Assembly: GCF_020906515.1 (NCBI RefSeq)
Contig: NC_085851.1
Coordinates: forward strand, 3,906,001-3,970,000
DNA: 64,000 nucleotides
Direction of reading: 5' to 3'
Origin: Vanrija pseudolonga
Lineage: Eukaryota > Basidiomycota > Tremellomycetes > Trichosporonales > Trichosporonaceae
Shown: piece after piece, positions 48,499 through 59,645 of the stretch
How positions within the stretch are numbered: the stretch's first letter is position 1
Layout of the letters: every line of letters starts with the position of its first letter
Notes under the pieces: generated by a model
Told to the model about the DNA's origin: nothing
The model's database searches: none
Seen by the model: the letters and a program-made list of their open reading frames with translations, nothing else
Program-made: the position numbers and the translations under genes

Positions 48499-50711
48499 AT
48501 GGACCTCACGCCCTTACCCCCCTCGGACAGCATGCGCCGCTCGTCTTCCCCCCTCTCGACGACCATGTCGGAGGCCACCGAGGGCTCGATCATGTCGTAC
48601 CCCACCACCTCGGCGGGTGGCAAGAAGCAGCAGCGCACCGGCGGTGGTGACAAAGGCGACAAGGTACGTGCGCACGGACCGAGGGCGTCACCCTTCCCTT
48701 CCCTTCCGTCACACGTCACTCACCCACACAGAACATGACGGGCAACAAGGACAACGCCAACGCCAGCGACACGGACACGGCACAGCAGCAGCAGCAGCAG
48801 CAGTCGACTGTTGGCTTCGTCCTTCCCCGTATCCAGTCCCTCTGCCCCGACTCGGACGAGGACGGCGACACGACCGACGACGACGAGCTGCTCCGTGCTT
48901 CCAAGCGCGAGCTGGCCAAGATTCTCAAGAGCAAGAACAAGGGGCGTTCTGCAGTCGAGTCGTACGTCACCTCCGAGGAGGAGGACGGGGACGAAGGCAA
49001 GGAGAACTGCAACTCGGAGGACGACGGAGACATCGACATCGACTGCGAGAGCGATGCCTTCGAGGCGTGTTCCGACGACGACGAGGAGATGAACCTCGAC
49101 GAGGACGAGGATGCGTCGGACGAGGACCTCGACTTTAACGACGACGAGGAGCACAGCGAGGAAGACAGCGAGATGGAGGCCGAGTGTGACTGCGGCATTT
49201 GCGGTCACGACGCTTCGTCGTGCGAGGACGACAGCGAGCGCTCGCACGACTCGGATGAGGAGAGCAACCTCGACAACGAGCTGAGCGATGACGACGCGCC
49301 AGAGGTTAGAAACGAGGGCGCTACGGCGGGCAAGCCCACTCCGCAGCCTCGCCAGACGTCGTTCCTCGCCGCAATTTCCAGTCGCGGCAGCAAGTCGTCC
49401 ATCTCGAGCGCGCCGACTCCCAAGGTCGTCACGCCCCCTGATGTTGAGGAGTGGTCGCCCGTCATGGTTTACAAGAAGCCTAGCAGCTCTGCCCCCCGCC
49501 CGACCGCCAAGCCATCCACTGGTGGGGCTGGCGGTGCGGTCTCGCCAGCTACTGCCCCAGGTCCCGATTGGAGATGCGGCGTGTGTTTGGGCCGCAACTC
49601 CGACTCTGACAAGGAGATGTGCTTCATCTGCGAGACGCCTCGCCCGAACGCGGCGGCCACTCCTGAGATCGGTCGCGGCGAGGGGGCTCCCAAGCGCGGC
49701 GACATGACGCCGACCACGCTCAACATCACTGGCACCAAGACGATTGCCCTCCCGACCTTTACCACCCCGCTGGCACTTCCCCCTCTCGACTCGATCGAGC
49801 TCCCTGTGTTCGGCCCCCGTATCAGCCTCAACAAGGGGACCGCTACCCCCAAGACTGTGACGCCGCCCACTGGGGCCCTCGCTACGCCCACGAACACTTG
49901 CACCCGCCGTCCCGAGGAGGACAAAGGCAACGTCAGTGGTGGCAATGTTCCTGTCAAGAAGTCTGCCCCGCCATCTTCCAACGCCTCTCGCAAGGGTCTC
50001 ATGGTCAAGCGCGTCACCCCGACGGCTGCAGCGGCGGGGCGTTCTCTACTCGAAGCTACGCTGCAGCGCCACCGCCTGCGCGACCTGTTCAACACCCACC
50101 AGAGCACTGCGCCGGCCCCACCTACCAACACCCAGACGTCGGCGCGCAGCCAGCCTCCTACGACGCAGGCGCAGACACCGAGCCAGGCCCAGAATCCGAC
50201 CCAAGCCCACCAGAGCACCGACGAGGACTGCCACTGCAGCATCTGCCTTCGTGACAAGAGCCCCGACAACATCACCATTCCCAACCTGCCCCGCCTCCGC
50301 ATCTTTGAGGAGCTCACCGATGGCATCGACTCGCACTTTGACGACTTAATGCACCAGCAGATTGGTGACGGTCTCAAGCGCCGCCGTGAGGTCATCGTCA
50401 AGGACATTGACCGCGCGCGTGCGAAGCGCATGAAGAAGGAGAAGAAGGCGAACAAGCACATTAGCGAGGCGGACGCCAAGGTCCAGGCTGAGACGGAGAA
50501 GGTCGAGGCGGCGCGCGCGGCGCTCACCGAGGCGGAGAAGGGGCTCGAGGGCGCGTGCAACGTTCGTCACGCGGCGGTGGCCGAGCTGAACGAGCTTCGC
50601 AACACGGCGCTCGTGATTGGCGAACAGTCGGCGGCCGACATTATCGCCGCCCACAACGAGCAGGTTGGCAAGTTTGCCGCCGGCTTTGGGTGGAACGAGA
50701 CGATGGCCTGA
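48499..50711 (+). CDS. Acidic protein with RanBP2-type zinc finger and C-terminal coiled coil
   Basis: Two exons, 48499-48663 and 48732-50711, give 714 aa. The start is followed by a Ser-rich leader. Residues ~60-70 hold a short poly-Gln run, and ~85-230 are strongly acidic (DDDEEMNLDEDEDASDED). A CDCGIC cluster lies near 210. At about 330 WRCGVC-x10-CFIC is a RanBP2-type finger, which usually binds ubiquitin, RNA or Ran. A second CHCSIC cluster is near 560. The last 150 residues (DDLMHQQIGDGLKRRREVI onward) are a long charged coiled coil with RARAKRMKKEKK as a likely NLS. A nuclear scaffold or chromatin role is plausible. I do not recognise an orthologue. Confidence 0.8.
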
Positions 50712-51272
50712 GGGGTGGGGCGAAGCAGCAAGTATTGGAAGGCGCAGCATAGTATCATGGAGCCGAGCACGAGCACGAGAACAACGAGAGCCAGCATGTG
50801 GAGGGGGTGGGTCGACGAGTATATGTAGTAGTCTGTAGAGCATGACGTCAGCATTTGTTTACACGGCGCGCGTGCACGCGGTCGTCGGTCGCCGCGCGCG
50901 CCGCAAAAGTCGGTCATGGGTCGAGCCACGCGCCGCCGCATGACGCCGCGCGCGCCGAAAGGAGCATGCGCCGCGAGATCTAACTTGCAAGGACAGGTGA
51001 CCACCCACGCGCGACGCATGCAAATGGGCCGCTGCTTGGCGCCGCGTGATGCATGTCGAGAAGCGAGAGCCCACGACGATGTTGTTGGCGACGTCCACCA
51101 TCTCATAACTAAACTGTGGGGCCACGACCTTCGTCGCCCATCTCATACCTTGTGATTCCCAGCGTCGCGTCGTCGTCGCCGCCGCATCGCCGATCAACAG
51201 AGAAACACATAAACAAAGGCACCCCCGACCACCCTCCTCTCTCCCTCCCTTCCTGCTCGGCCCACCTGCACA
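50712..51272. other. Intergenic region
   Basis: No gene is supported. CG-rich, GCGCG-rich sequence at 50860-50960 gives way to a CT-rich leader before 51273. Confidence 0.6.
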
Positions 51273-53039
51273 ATGGCACAAACAGCAGTACGCAACCTGA
51301 TCCACGGGCACCAGCCGGCCCACTTCACGACGTACGACGTAGTGCACCCGCAGCACGGGCTAGTGCACGCGGTCGAGCGCTCGACCGAGACGGACGTGTT
51401 TGCCGCCATCGGCGCGGCGCACCGCGCGAGCCTGTCCTGGCGGCAGACGAGCCTGGCCGAGCGCACCGAGATTGTGCGCAAGGCGGCCGACCTGCTCGCG
51501 GACGACGGCTCGGGCTGGCGCCGGCGCATCGACGACGCGAACGAGGCGGAGACGCCCGTGTCGCCTAAATGGCTGGGCGTGTTCGACGTGCCTGCCTTCA
51601 TGAGGGGCTTGGCGGACGTCGCGGAGCGCGCGCTCGCCGACGAGGAGGTCAAGGCGAACGGATGTGAGTTGGGGGAGGCGAGCGAGCTGACGCTGCAGCG
51701 ACGTACACTATCGAGCGAAGGCCGTACGGCGTCTGCCTCGCCATGGCGGCGTGGAATGCGGTGGGTAGCGAGTCTGGACGTGGCCAAGCTGACCTACCAG
51801 GCCACGATCCTCATGATGCGCGCGACCGTCACCCCCTTGCTGGCGGGCAACACGGTCGTCTTCAAGACGTCCGAGACGACGCCGTACACCCAGACGCTGG
51901 TCGCTCAGCTCCTCCACGAGGCGGGCGTGCCGAAGGACGCGCTCGTCGTGCTCCATGTCGCGGTGGAGGACGCGCCCAAGCTCGTGCAGGTGCTCATCTC
52001 GGACAAGCGGGTGCGGTGAGTTGCGGCGAGGGGCGGGGCACCGGTGCCTTGGGGGCAGCAGGCGGAGGTGGTCGCGACGCGCAGCAGCAAGCTGACACGC
52101 CTAGCCACGTCAACTTTACCGGCTCGACGCGCGTGGGCTCCATCATCGCACGCACGGCCGGCGAGCACCTCAAGCCCGCGATCGTCGAGCTGGGGGGCAA
52201 GGCGCCGCTCGTGCTCCTGCCCGACGCGGACCTCGATGTGGCGGCGAGCAATAGTACGTGCAGACGGGCATCACTAACGCTAACGCACGCCCAGTCATCG
52301 CCGGCGCGCTCCTCAACGCGGGGCAGATCTGCATGTCGACAGAAAAGGTCATCGTCCCGGCAACAATGTACCCCGCGCTCGTCGTGGCGCTGCGCGAAGA
52401 GTGGAGCAGCTACGAGGGCAAGGCCGCGCGCGGGGTGGCGAGCGCGACATCAGGCGACCGGATCAAGAAGCTCGTCACGGACGCGCTGGACAAGGGCGCG
52501 AAGAACATCCTCCCCTTCCCCAGCTCTGCGGCGTCGCTGCCCCCGGGCAAAGTCTACCCGTCCATCCTGGGCGGGGTGACGCGCAAGATGCGCCTGTACA
52601 CCGAGGAGTCGTTCGGGCCGACGCTCGCGATTGTCGCGGTGCCGGACGAGGGGCGCCGCGAGACGAGCGTCATCCACGACCTGGTCCAGATTGCGAATGA
52701 TACAGAGTATGGACTGAGCGCGGCCGTTTGGGGCAAGGACGTGGCGCGCGCGAGGGCCGTCGCGAGGGGCATCGACGCGGGCGCGGTGCACATCAACACG
52801 ATGGTGAGGGCATGGCGGCGACAACAAGCTGACACGCACCAGACGCCAGGCGACTCCCCCCTCGTACCGCATGGAGGGTGCAAGTCGTCCGGATGGGGAC
52901 GGTTCAACGGCGTCGAGGGCCTGCGGGCGTTCACCCAGGTGAGGGAGAGCCACCCGCACACGCTGACGACAAGGTACGCAGCATTGAAGTCCCGGATGCA
53001 GGCGCGCAGCGCGTCCCGCTGCACCTGTTTGATCTGTAG
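51273..53039 (+). CDS. NAD(P)-dependent aldehyde dehydrogenase (salicylaldehyde/vanillin DH type)
   Basis: Seven exons (51273-51663, 51699-51760, 51801-52015, 52105-52253, 52295-52803, 52843-52938, 52974-53039) give 495 aa, the usual ALDH length. Introns are 34-89 nt and all phases agree. Motifs: PYGVCLAMAAWNA (cofactor entry), PLLAGNTVVFKTSE (adenine pocket Lys), VNFTGSTRVGS, VELGGKAPLVLL (general base Glu), NAGQICMSTEK (catalytic Cys) and ESFGPTLAIV. C-terminal PHGGCKSSGWGRFNG replaces the common HGGVKSSG. It oxidises aromatic or aliphatic aldehydes to acids in the cytosol. PHGG and the INTM segment favour the salicylaldehyde/vanillin subgroup. The last intron (GTGAGG...GACAAG) is the least certain. 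Confidence 0.92.
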
Positions 53040-53203
53040 GGAGCAGGGGGAGGGGTCTTGCGGGGGTCATGTATCAGCAACAGCAGCAGGCATATGCATA
53101 AGAGTCGAGCGAGCCAGCGAGCCAGCCAGCTCAGTGGTCTAATCTTGTCGCTAACTCAGGGCAAGTTGGTGTCGACAAACTTGCAACCAACAACACCACC
53201 ACG

Positions 53204-53764
53204 ATGGCCCCGATCCAAGTCGTGCCCTACGACGCGACCTGGCTTCAATCCTTCGACACCATCGCAGCCCGGCTACGCGCCCTCTTCCCCCCAAGCCTCC
53301 CCATCACGATCGAGCACGTCGGGTCTACCTCGGTGCCCGGGCTCGCGGCCAAGCCGATCCTCGACATCGACATTGTCGTCGCCGCGTCCGACCTCGCGCA
53401 GGGGATAAGCGTGCTCAAAGCAGCAGGGTACGAGCACAGAGGGGACCAGGGCGTGCCGAGCCGCGAGGCGTTCCGGCTCCCAGCCGCACCGGCCGCGAGT
53501 GGGCCACGCGTGAACCTGTATCTGTGTGTCGACGGCGTCCTCGCACTGCGCAACCACCTCGCGGTGCGCGATGTGCTCCGCGCCGACGACGCGCTGCGGG
53601 ACGAGTATGCCGCGACCAAGTACCGCCTGGCGAGCACCCAGGGCATCGATATGGACAGTTATGTCGAGGGCAAGAGCGAGGTGCTGGGGCGTATTCTGGC
53701 CAAGGGCGGGATTGGCGCCGCGGAGCTCGCGCAGATCGAGGAGGTTAATCGCGATACGAGGTAG
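53204..53764 (+). CDS. GrpB family protein (UPF0157, nucleotidyltransferase-like fold)
   Basis: A single exon encodes 186 aa, the typical GrpB length. The N-terminus VPYDATWLQSFDTIAARL and the block IEHVGSTSVPGLAAKPILDI (HVGSTSVPG is the family hallmark, with the DID acidic pair following) place it in the fold of the minimal nucleotidyltransferases. NHLAVRDVLRADDALRDEYA and KYRLAST near the end are also typical. Bacterial members are poorly characterised, and fungal ones are often thought to be acquired. No intron is present, unlike most neighbours, which is compatible with but does not prove horizontal origin. It lies 165 nt after the aldehyde dehydrogenase, same strand. Confidence 0.92.
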   Translation: MAPIQVVPYDATWLQSFDTIAARLRALFPPSLPITIEHVGSTSVPGLAAKPILDIDIVVAASDLAQGISVLKAAGYEHRGDQGVPSREAFRLPAAPAASGPRVNLYLCVDGVLALRNHLAVRDVLRADDALRDEYAATKYRLASTQGIDMDSYVEGKSEVLGRILAKGGIGAAELAQIEEVNRDTR

Positions 53765-53987
53765 CGCGGGCGTGGGGCATGTATACACTGCATCTCTGTC
53801 GTTGGTGCTTCGTTTGCCTGAATGGCGGTACGGAGTGGCTTGGATTTGGACTGCGAGTCATCGAGGTCGACGACGCGTCGAGCACGCGAGCTGCCGAGGA
53901 CAGTCACGGCACTGACGTCAGCGACGAAGCTCCTCCTCACAAAACGGCATCAACACCCAGAACGCTCGCTTTCACCCACACCACACC

Positions 53988-54758
53988 ATGGCCCAGATCA
54001 CCCTCGTCGGGAGCACAGGCCTCGTCGGCGCAGCAGCGCTCTCGGCCCTCCTATCCAGCCCGACCAAGCTCGCGCTGACGACACTCACGCGGCGCGCCGT
54101 GCCCACGCCGGCGCCCGCGAACACGTCTACGACGCTCACTGCCCTCGTCCAGCCCAGCCTCGCGGACGCTGTCGGCGCGCCAGAGCCGCTCGCGCACAAC
54201 GGGTCAGTGTACATAACCGCCCTGGGCACGACGCGCGCGGCGGCCGGGAGTCTAGAAGGGCAGGAGAAGATCGACTACGTGTTGAATCGCGACCTTGCTG
54301 CGCGGGCTCACGCGGACGGCGCCGAGACGGTACGCAGCGGACGAAAGGACGCGCTGACCCCAGATCATCCTCGTGTCGTCTGGGCGCGCGGACAGCGCCT
54401 CGTACTCTGGCTATCTTCGCATCAAAGGCTTGCTAGAGGACGCGGTGCTCGAGATGGGGTTCAAGCGGACCGTTATTCTGCGGCCTGGTGTGCTGCTTGG
54501 CCGGTACGTCGGCGACAGGCCGAACAAAGCTGACGCCTACATAGGCCCGACGCGCGGTTTGCAGAGAACGCCCTCGGGTACGCCATCAGGACACTGCGCT
54601 GGGCCGGCCTGCCCGTCGTGCGGTATGGCATTGATGCGTCCGACGTCGGGGCCGCCGTTGCCCAGCTTGCGCTCGAGCCGGGCGAGGGGGTGCATTATGT
54701 GTATGGCGAGGAGATGGTCGCGCTTGCGGCCAAGTATAGGGCTGGGTTGGGGGAGTAG
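53988..54758 (+). CDS. FMP52: FMP52-like NAD(P)-binding Rossmann protein
   Basis: Three exons, 53988-54329, 54364-54503 and 54545-54758, give 231 aa. The N-terminal dinucleotide motif LVGSTGLVGAAAL lies at about residues 5-17. The active-site region is ILVSSGRADSASYSGYLRIKG (SS...Y...K layout of atypical SDRs), followed by LEDAVLEMGFKRTVILRPGVLLGR, diagnostic of the FMP52/HTATIP2 group. The C-terminus is AVAQLALEPGEGVHYVYGEEM. Yeast FMP52 is found at the mitochondrial outer membrane and ER; its substrate is unknown. No cleavable presequence is seen. Introns are 34 and 41 nt with good CTGAC branches. Confidence 0.85.
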
Positions 54759-55250
54759 GAGATGCACGGTGTTGGGCGCGCGTCACGAGGAGCTCGGCCG
54801 TGTGGCTACGGACGACTCGCGCGGCAAGAGGCGACATCGACCAGCGGCACTGCCACAGCCTTATACCTTATACTTGACTTCCCACCCCACCTCTCCATCC
54901 ATACCAACACACTCACCACACATACACAGCCCACACTACACATGCACAGCCCACGCACCCACACACCTCAACCCGCACGACGCAAAAGTACCGACCCCTC
55001 CCGGCGCGGGGTCGCAATGTCTCGCGGGCTCGAACCGCGGACCTGGGGCTGTCACACTTGCCAGGTGATGCGAATTCATCGTGGGTGTTCGCAGGCGCCG
55101 GGCCCCTGGCCCGGCGTGAGGAGACTGGCTCCCAAGGCTAAGTCCTGCGCGGCGGCGTCGCGTGCGTCGCTTCGGCCGTGTCAGTCGTCCTCCGTTAGCA
55201 GTCAGTCCCGCGTGCCGTCAAAAACCAGCCACCATACATCCCAACAGCTC
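54759..55250. other. Convergent intergenic region with hairpins
   Basis: No gene is supported. It contains CGACCCC...GGGGTCG (about 54991-55013), a T-arm-like CTCGCGGGCTCGAACCGCGG (minus B box) and a 9-bp inverted repeat CGCCGGGCC-CCT-GGCCCGGCG (about 55097-55117). Some of these may serve as 3'-end structures of the two convergent genes. Confidence 0.5.
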
Positions 55251-55979
55251 CTACAACACGGCCTCCTCCTGCCCGTTCCCCTCGTGTAGCGCGAGGCGGA
55301 ACAGCGCCAGCGCGGACCCCATAGCAAGGTCGCGGAACGCGCCGTCGGCTGGCACGACGACGGCTACAAGACTCGCGTCGCGCGCGGCGGTCTCGAGCTC
55401 GGCGCGCGCGGCCTCGCCCTTTCCGGTACTGTTGCGCGCGACCTGCGCGCCGAGCACGTCGTGAATGTGCCCCACGACGCGGGGGGCACGCGCGCCGAAC
55501 AGGTCGCGCAGGGGGTAGCACGGCACCGCGGGCTCCGTGTGCCCCATGTGCGCGAGGAGCGGGACGTGTACCCCGCCCGTTACGGTCTTGCGCTTGTCCC
55601 CGTCGCCAAGGGTAGTAGGTACAGGCCGCAGGTCGAGGTCGAGCAGCGCGAGCACCTCTGCCCCGGGGCTCGAGGGCACCTGGCCCATGTTGACGAAGGC
55701 CGTCTCGTCGCGCGAGAGAGGCCGGAACCACGCCGCGTCGGGCGACGCGCCCCCGCCCATTCCTGCGATCTTGGACCGAAGCGTCGACAGCTCGGCCTCG
55801 ACGGCCGAGCGCAGGTCCGCGCCTTGTTGTTGTTGTGGGAGGTGCGGCGTCGCATGGGAGGACGCCGCGCGGAGCTGGAGGAGGGCAGGTCGGGCGGTGG
55901 CGGCGCGTGATGCCTGTACTGTGGGAGCCACGGCTCGAGAGAGCGCGGGGACGCTCGCTCGTGCTAGTGATCGCAGCAT
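55251..55979 (-). CDS. Putative mitochondrial matrix protein, unknown function
   Basis: A single exon on the minus strand encodes 242 aa when started at the ATG at 55979. The frame is open upstream to 56123 without a better start. The N-terminus MLRSLARASVPALSRAVAP is Arg/Ser/Ala-rich with no acid, a good mitochondrial presequence, and the region to about residue 45 is Ala/Arg-rich. The remaining ~190 residues contain EAELSTLRSKIAGMGG, AEVLALLDLDLRPV and SALALFRLALHEG. No catalytic motif is recognised. Both neighbouring genes that might explain it lie on the other strand. It is a confident ORF with unknown role. Confidence 0.7.
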   Translation of the reverse strand: MLRSLARASVPALSRAVAPTVQASRAATARPALLQLRAASSHATPHLPQQQQGADLRSAVEAELSTLRSKIAGMGGGASPDAAWFRPLSRDETAFVNMGQVPSSPGAEVLALLDLDLRPVPTTLGDGDKRKTVTGGVHVPLLAHMGHTEPAVPCYPLRDLFGARAPRVVGHIHDVLGAQVARNSTGKGEAARAELETAARDASLVAVVVPADGAFRDLAMGSALALFRLALHEGNGQEEAVL

Positions 55980-57168
55980 GCTGATGAGCTTTTGTTGTTC
56001 AGTTGAGGTGGTGGTTGGTGACAAGTCGGCCGATAGGCGCGATGAGAGCGAGGAAAGTGGCGACGCAACGACGTCATTGGCTCGCGTGGGTGACACGCGC
56101 TTTTGGCTCCGAGGACTGGCCACTCTGCGCCACTGAGGCAGCGCGTTGCGCGCGTCCTCGGGCTCTCGCTGACAAGAATTGCATGCAGCATGTACGGCCT
56201 ACGTTCGGGGATGTCGGTGGTTTCTCAAAGACCCGAACGACGTGGTGGGAAGTATGGAGCGAGGCAGAGCCGGGTGTAGGAGGTGAATTTGCTGGCTCTC
56301 TGACTGGCTGTGGCGTGGCACCTTGCCTGGAGCCATCAACACTGTGACCAAGGCTCCCTTCAAAACGCCCCACAGTCCAAGGACGACATCAGCACCTATA
56401 GACTGCAGACAAGACAAGAGTACCCCGCCCAGGGGCATATGCAACACCAAGAAAGTCGGAAGTAGCCCGCGCCGAGCCCGAACCCACCGCAAACTGGGAA
56501 TCTCCGGGTCGATGCCGGACATCCTCATCCCCAGGGGCACACGGGGTCGCTTAAAGCAAGTGATGCTGCTGCATTACCCGGCCAAGCGAAGATGCTTGCT
56601 ACTTGAGCTGTACAGTGCGTTGTAGGCAGGCACCTTGGCGCCGCGTCAAGGTGCGATTGTCGGCGACTCCGACGCGCGTGTTGCCCGTTCGGCAGCCTAC
56701 GTCCCCAGAGAAGAGAGCGTACACATGCCTTCGGGGCTGGAAATACGCAAAGGTAAGTGAGGCCGGTGCCCGGCACCGATGGTGGCACCGAGGGCGCCGT
56801 TCCGAGCCACCACCCCGCCCAGGGTGGAGGAGGCAGGATGTTCCTTCCTTCTCCCGAATCGCCGGCGAATCCTGGGTATACAATAAGCGGGGCGAGTGGG
56901 CAGCCGACTGGCGGCAGCTGTGGGGTTGGATCGATCGCGGCGGGCCTCTTGTGATTGTGGCGATGTAGCCCAGATACCGATGAAGCCGAGATTGCGCGGG
57001 TACGGCAAGTGCCACGCCACGCTGGCCGCCGGCCAAGTCGAGCTGCCGGGTTCGCGAGCTGACGACCGACGGGTCTCAGTGCACTTCGTGGCAGTCGCAG
57101 TTCGCGTCTGTGGCGATATATCTTCGCCTACAACAGCGCGTCCCAGTCCCCACCTACACAGTGCCACC
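55980..57168. other. Intergenic region
   Basis: This is divergent space between the mitochondrial protein gene and the amino acid permease. Several open frames overlap on both strands (for example 56599-57036 minus), but none shows domain, signal or splice support. A TATA-like GATATATC lies about 55 nt before the permease ATG. Confidence 0.55.
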
Positions 57169-58903
57169 ATGACCAAGACCGACCCCGACTGCAAGCACGA
57201 CGGCAGTGTCTACATCACCGCAGCAGACGACGTCGATGTAACGTACCCCTCTAACAAGGACGGCACCGCCGATGCCGCCGTCGACGGCGTGTTCGGCGCG
57301 CTCGACGACTCGGCGGCACAGTCGTACCGCTCCGTGACCACCTTCGGCGCGTTCGCGCTCATCACCAAGGCGAATATCGGGCTCGGCGTGCTCTCCATCC
57401 CCTTCGTGTTCCAGGTACTCGGGATCGTGCCGGGGATAATCGTGATCCTTGTGCTCCACTGCATGTTTGCGTGTGCGTGGCATCACCTCCGCACACGGCG
57501 CTAGGTACGCTGACACGCTGTTAGACTCCGCGGCGGCCATCGGGCCGTTCAAGGCCAACCATCCCGAGGTGTACGGCGTCGCGGAAGCGGGCTTCGTCGT
57601 CGGCGGGCGTTGGGCCAAGGAGGTGCTCTACGTCTTCTTCTACATGCGTGAGTGTTGCACCTGTTGCACCTAACTCCGCTGACGACGAAAGTAATGGTCA
57701 TTGCAGCGTCCGGCGCCATGGTCTCCCTCTCCGCGGCGCTCAACGCCATGAGCTCGCACGGGGCGTGTACAGCCGTCTTCATTGCCGTCGTCGCTGCCGC
57801 AGGCGCGCTCCTCGGCGCCATCCCCACGCTCTCGCGCATTACGTGGCTCGGCTGGGCGGGCATCGCGTCCCTCATGGCCGCGCTGCTCACCCTCACTATC
57901 AGCGTCGGACTCCAGGGCCGGCCGGCGGATGCGCCCCGCCCTCCGGCTCCGTGGACTAAGGAGTTCAAGATTGTCGGCAGGCCGACGTTCGAGGAGGCTA
58001 TGGCGGCCATCAGCACTGTGCGTGGGGTAGAGGCACCGCTGACGACATTACATAGGTCCTGTTCGCCTACTCTGCCACTCCGACGTAGTAAGTCGCTGTA
58101 TGGCTCAAGGGCCATGAACGACGCTCACGCCACACACAGCTTCAATATCGCCGCAGAAATGCGCGACCCGCGCGGGTACAACCGTGCCATGCTCACGTCC
58201 ATCTCGCTCATCACGCTCGTGTACCTCGTGCTCGGGAGCGTAGTGTATGCGTTTTGCGGCCAATACGTCTCGACTCCGGCGCTCGGGTCCGCGGGGCCGC
58301 TCATGAAGAAGGTCTGCTACGGCCTCGCGGTGCCCGCGCTTCTGGCCTCGCTCACAATCGTCACCCACGTAAGTGTCGGGTGACGACGCCACTCACCCGC
58401 CCCAGCTCGGCGCAAAGCACATCTTCGTGCGCGTGCTGCACGGAACGCACGACCTCACGCACCCGACGGCAAAGCACTGGATCGTGTGGCTCTCAACCGT
58501 GCTGGGCACCACACTCGTCGCGTACGTCTTCGCGTCGGCCATCCCAAACTTCGGCTCCATCATCGGCTTCTTCGGCGCCATCGTCGTGCCGGGCGTCTCG
58601 CTCCTCCCCTACACCGCCATGTGGTGGCACGACAACTGGCGCCACGCGCCCGCGGCGGAGCGCACCCCCCGCCGCTGCGCGCTCCTCGCCGTCAACATCT
58701 TCATCGCGGTCGCGTCGCTCTTCTTCACCATTGCCGGCGCGTACGGCGCCGGCGTGGAGCTCGTCAAGTCGAGCGCTACGCGCGGCCCGTGGAGCTGCAC
58801 CGACAACTCGGGTCGTAGGGGTATGGGTGGGGTTAGCGACAAGGTGCGGTGCTGCGCGGTGGTAAATGGAAGCAGAGTAAAGTTGTCTGGAAGTGTTGGT
58901 TGA
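57169..58903 (+). CDS. Amino acid permease, AAAP (Aa_trans) family
   Basis: Six exons (57169-57470, 57505-57647, 57692-58017, 58056-58087, 58140-58368, 58406-58903) give 509 aa. A ~60-residue acidic cytosolic N-terminus leads to TM1, KANIGLGVLSIPFVFQVLG, the AAAP signature. TM2 is IVPGIIVILVLHCMF. After the junctions comes YADTLLDSAAAIGPFKAN. LFAYSATPTYFNIAAEMRD (TM6 region and following helix) is the family's strongest block, formed across exons 3-5. About 11 hydrophobic segments are present, ending at NIFIAVASLFFTIAGAYG. It probably imports neutral or aromatic amino acids at the plasma membrane or vacuole. The final ~45 residues after SCTDN are unlike relatives, so an unrecognised 3' intron is possible. 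Confidence 0.88.
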
Positions 58904-59645
58904 ATGTCAAAGGATCCTGTGTGTTGTGGCTGAGCTTGGCCGCCACTGTTGTTCGAGCTCCGCAACGATAGAGCCACATCCAAGCATCACAGCTGCCTCT
59001 TCTTGTCTCTTCACATACCTAGAGCCAGGCCACCCCGGCCGCCGCCGCCTTGGCTGGTGGGGGCGGAATGCAGCCAACTAACTCCCCACGGATGATAATC
59101 TCGGGGACCAAGCAAGGCCTGTCTGGGTCACGCACGTCGCCGGTGAGCCTAGCCGCGCTACTGGAGACTGTGATGTGTGCATCCCCGACCCCCACCGGGC
59201 TCCACGGCGCCCATGGCTAGTATGGCCATCTTATCCGCCATCTGCATGTACGCCAGCATATCCGGCAGTGTGTGTCTGTCGCCATCAGCAAGGCATCCTT
59301 GCCAACAAACTGCCAGTGCTGACGTCAGGGCGCTGATAAATAATCTCGGCTCAGCCGCGGTCGTCGTCGTTTCAGCCAGCGCCCAGCCAGGTAGCCAGCG
59401 CCGACGCACACAAGCATCGCCGTCAACACATGCATCGTGAAGACGCACACTCACTCGCTCTCAACCTCACCTTTGACGACGCCGCCGTCTCTGCCCTCCT
59501 CATCCCCGCCCGTGCTTCTGCTGCTTGTTGCGCGTGTAAAAGAACCCCGCACGTCCTCGGTCACGGTCAAGCCCGCTGGCTGTTGACTGCCCCCTCGGCT
59601 ACGGTCCCAGCCGGTCCCTCGCGTCGCCGGCCCGGCCGACTAGTC
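58904..59645. other. Intergenic region
   Basis: No gene is supported. The frame of the MaoC-like gene is open back to 59430. GATAAATAATC near 59334 could be a TATA element for that gene. Confidence 0.55.

Noticed and set aside
55015-55095. Minus-strand tRNA with perfect T arm
   Set aside because: No 5' acceptor strand pairs with AGACATT, and the anticodon-like loop has no U33.
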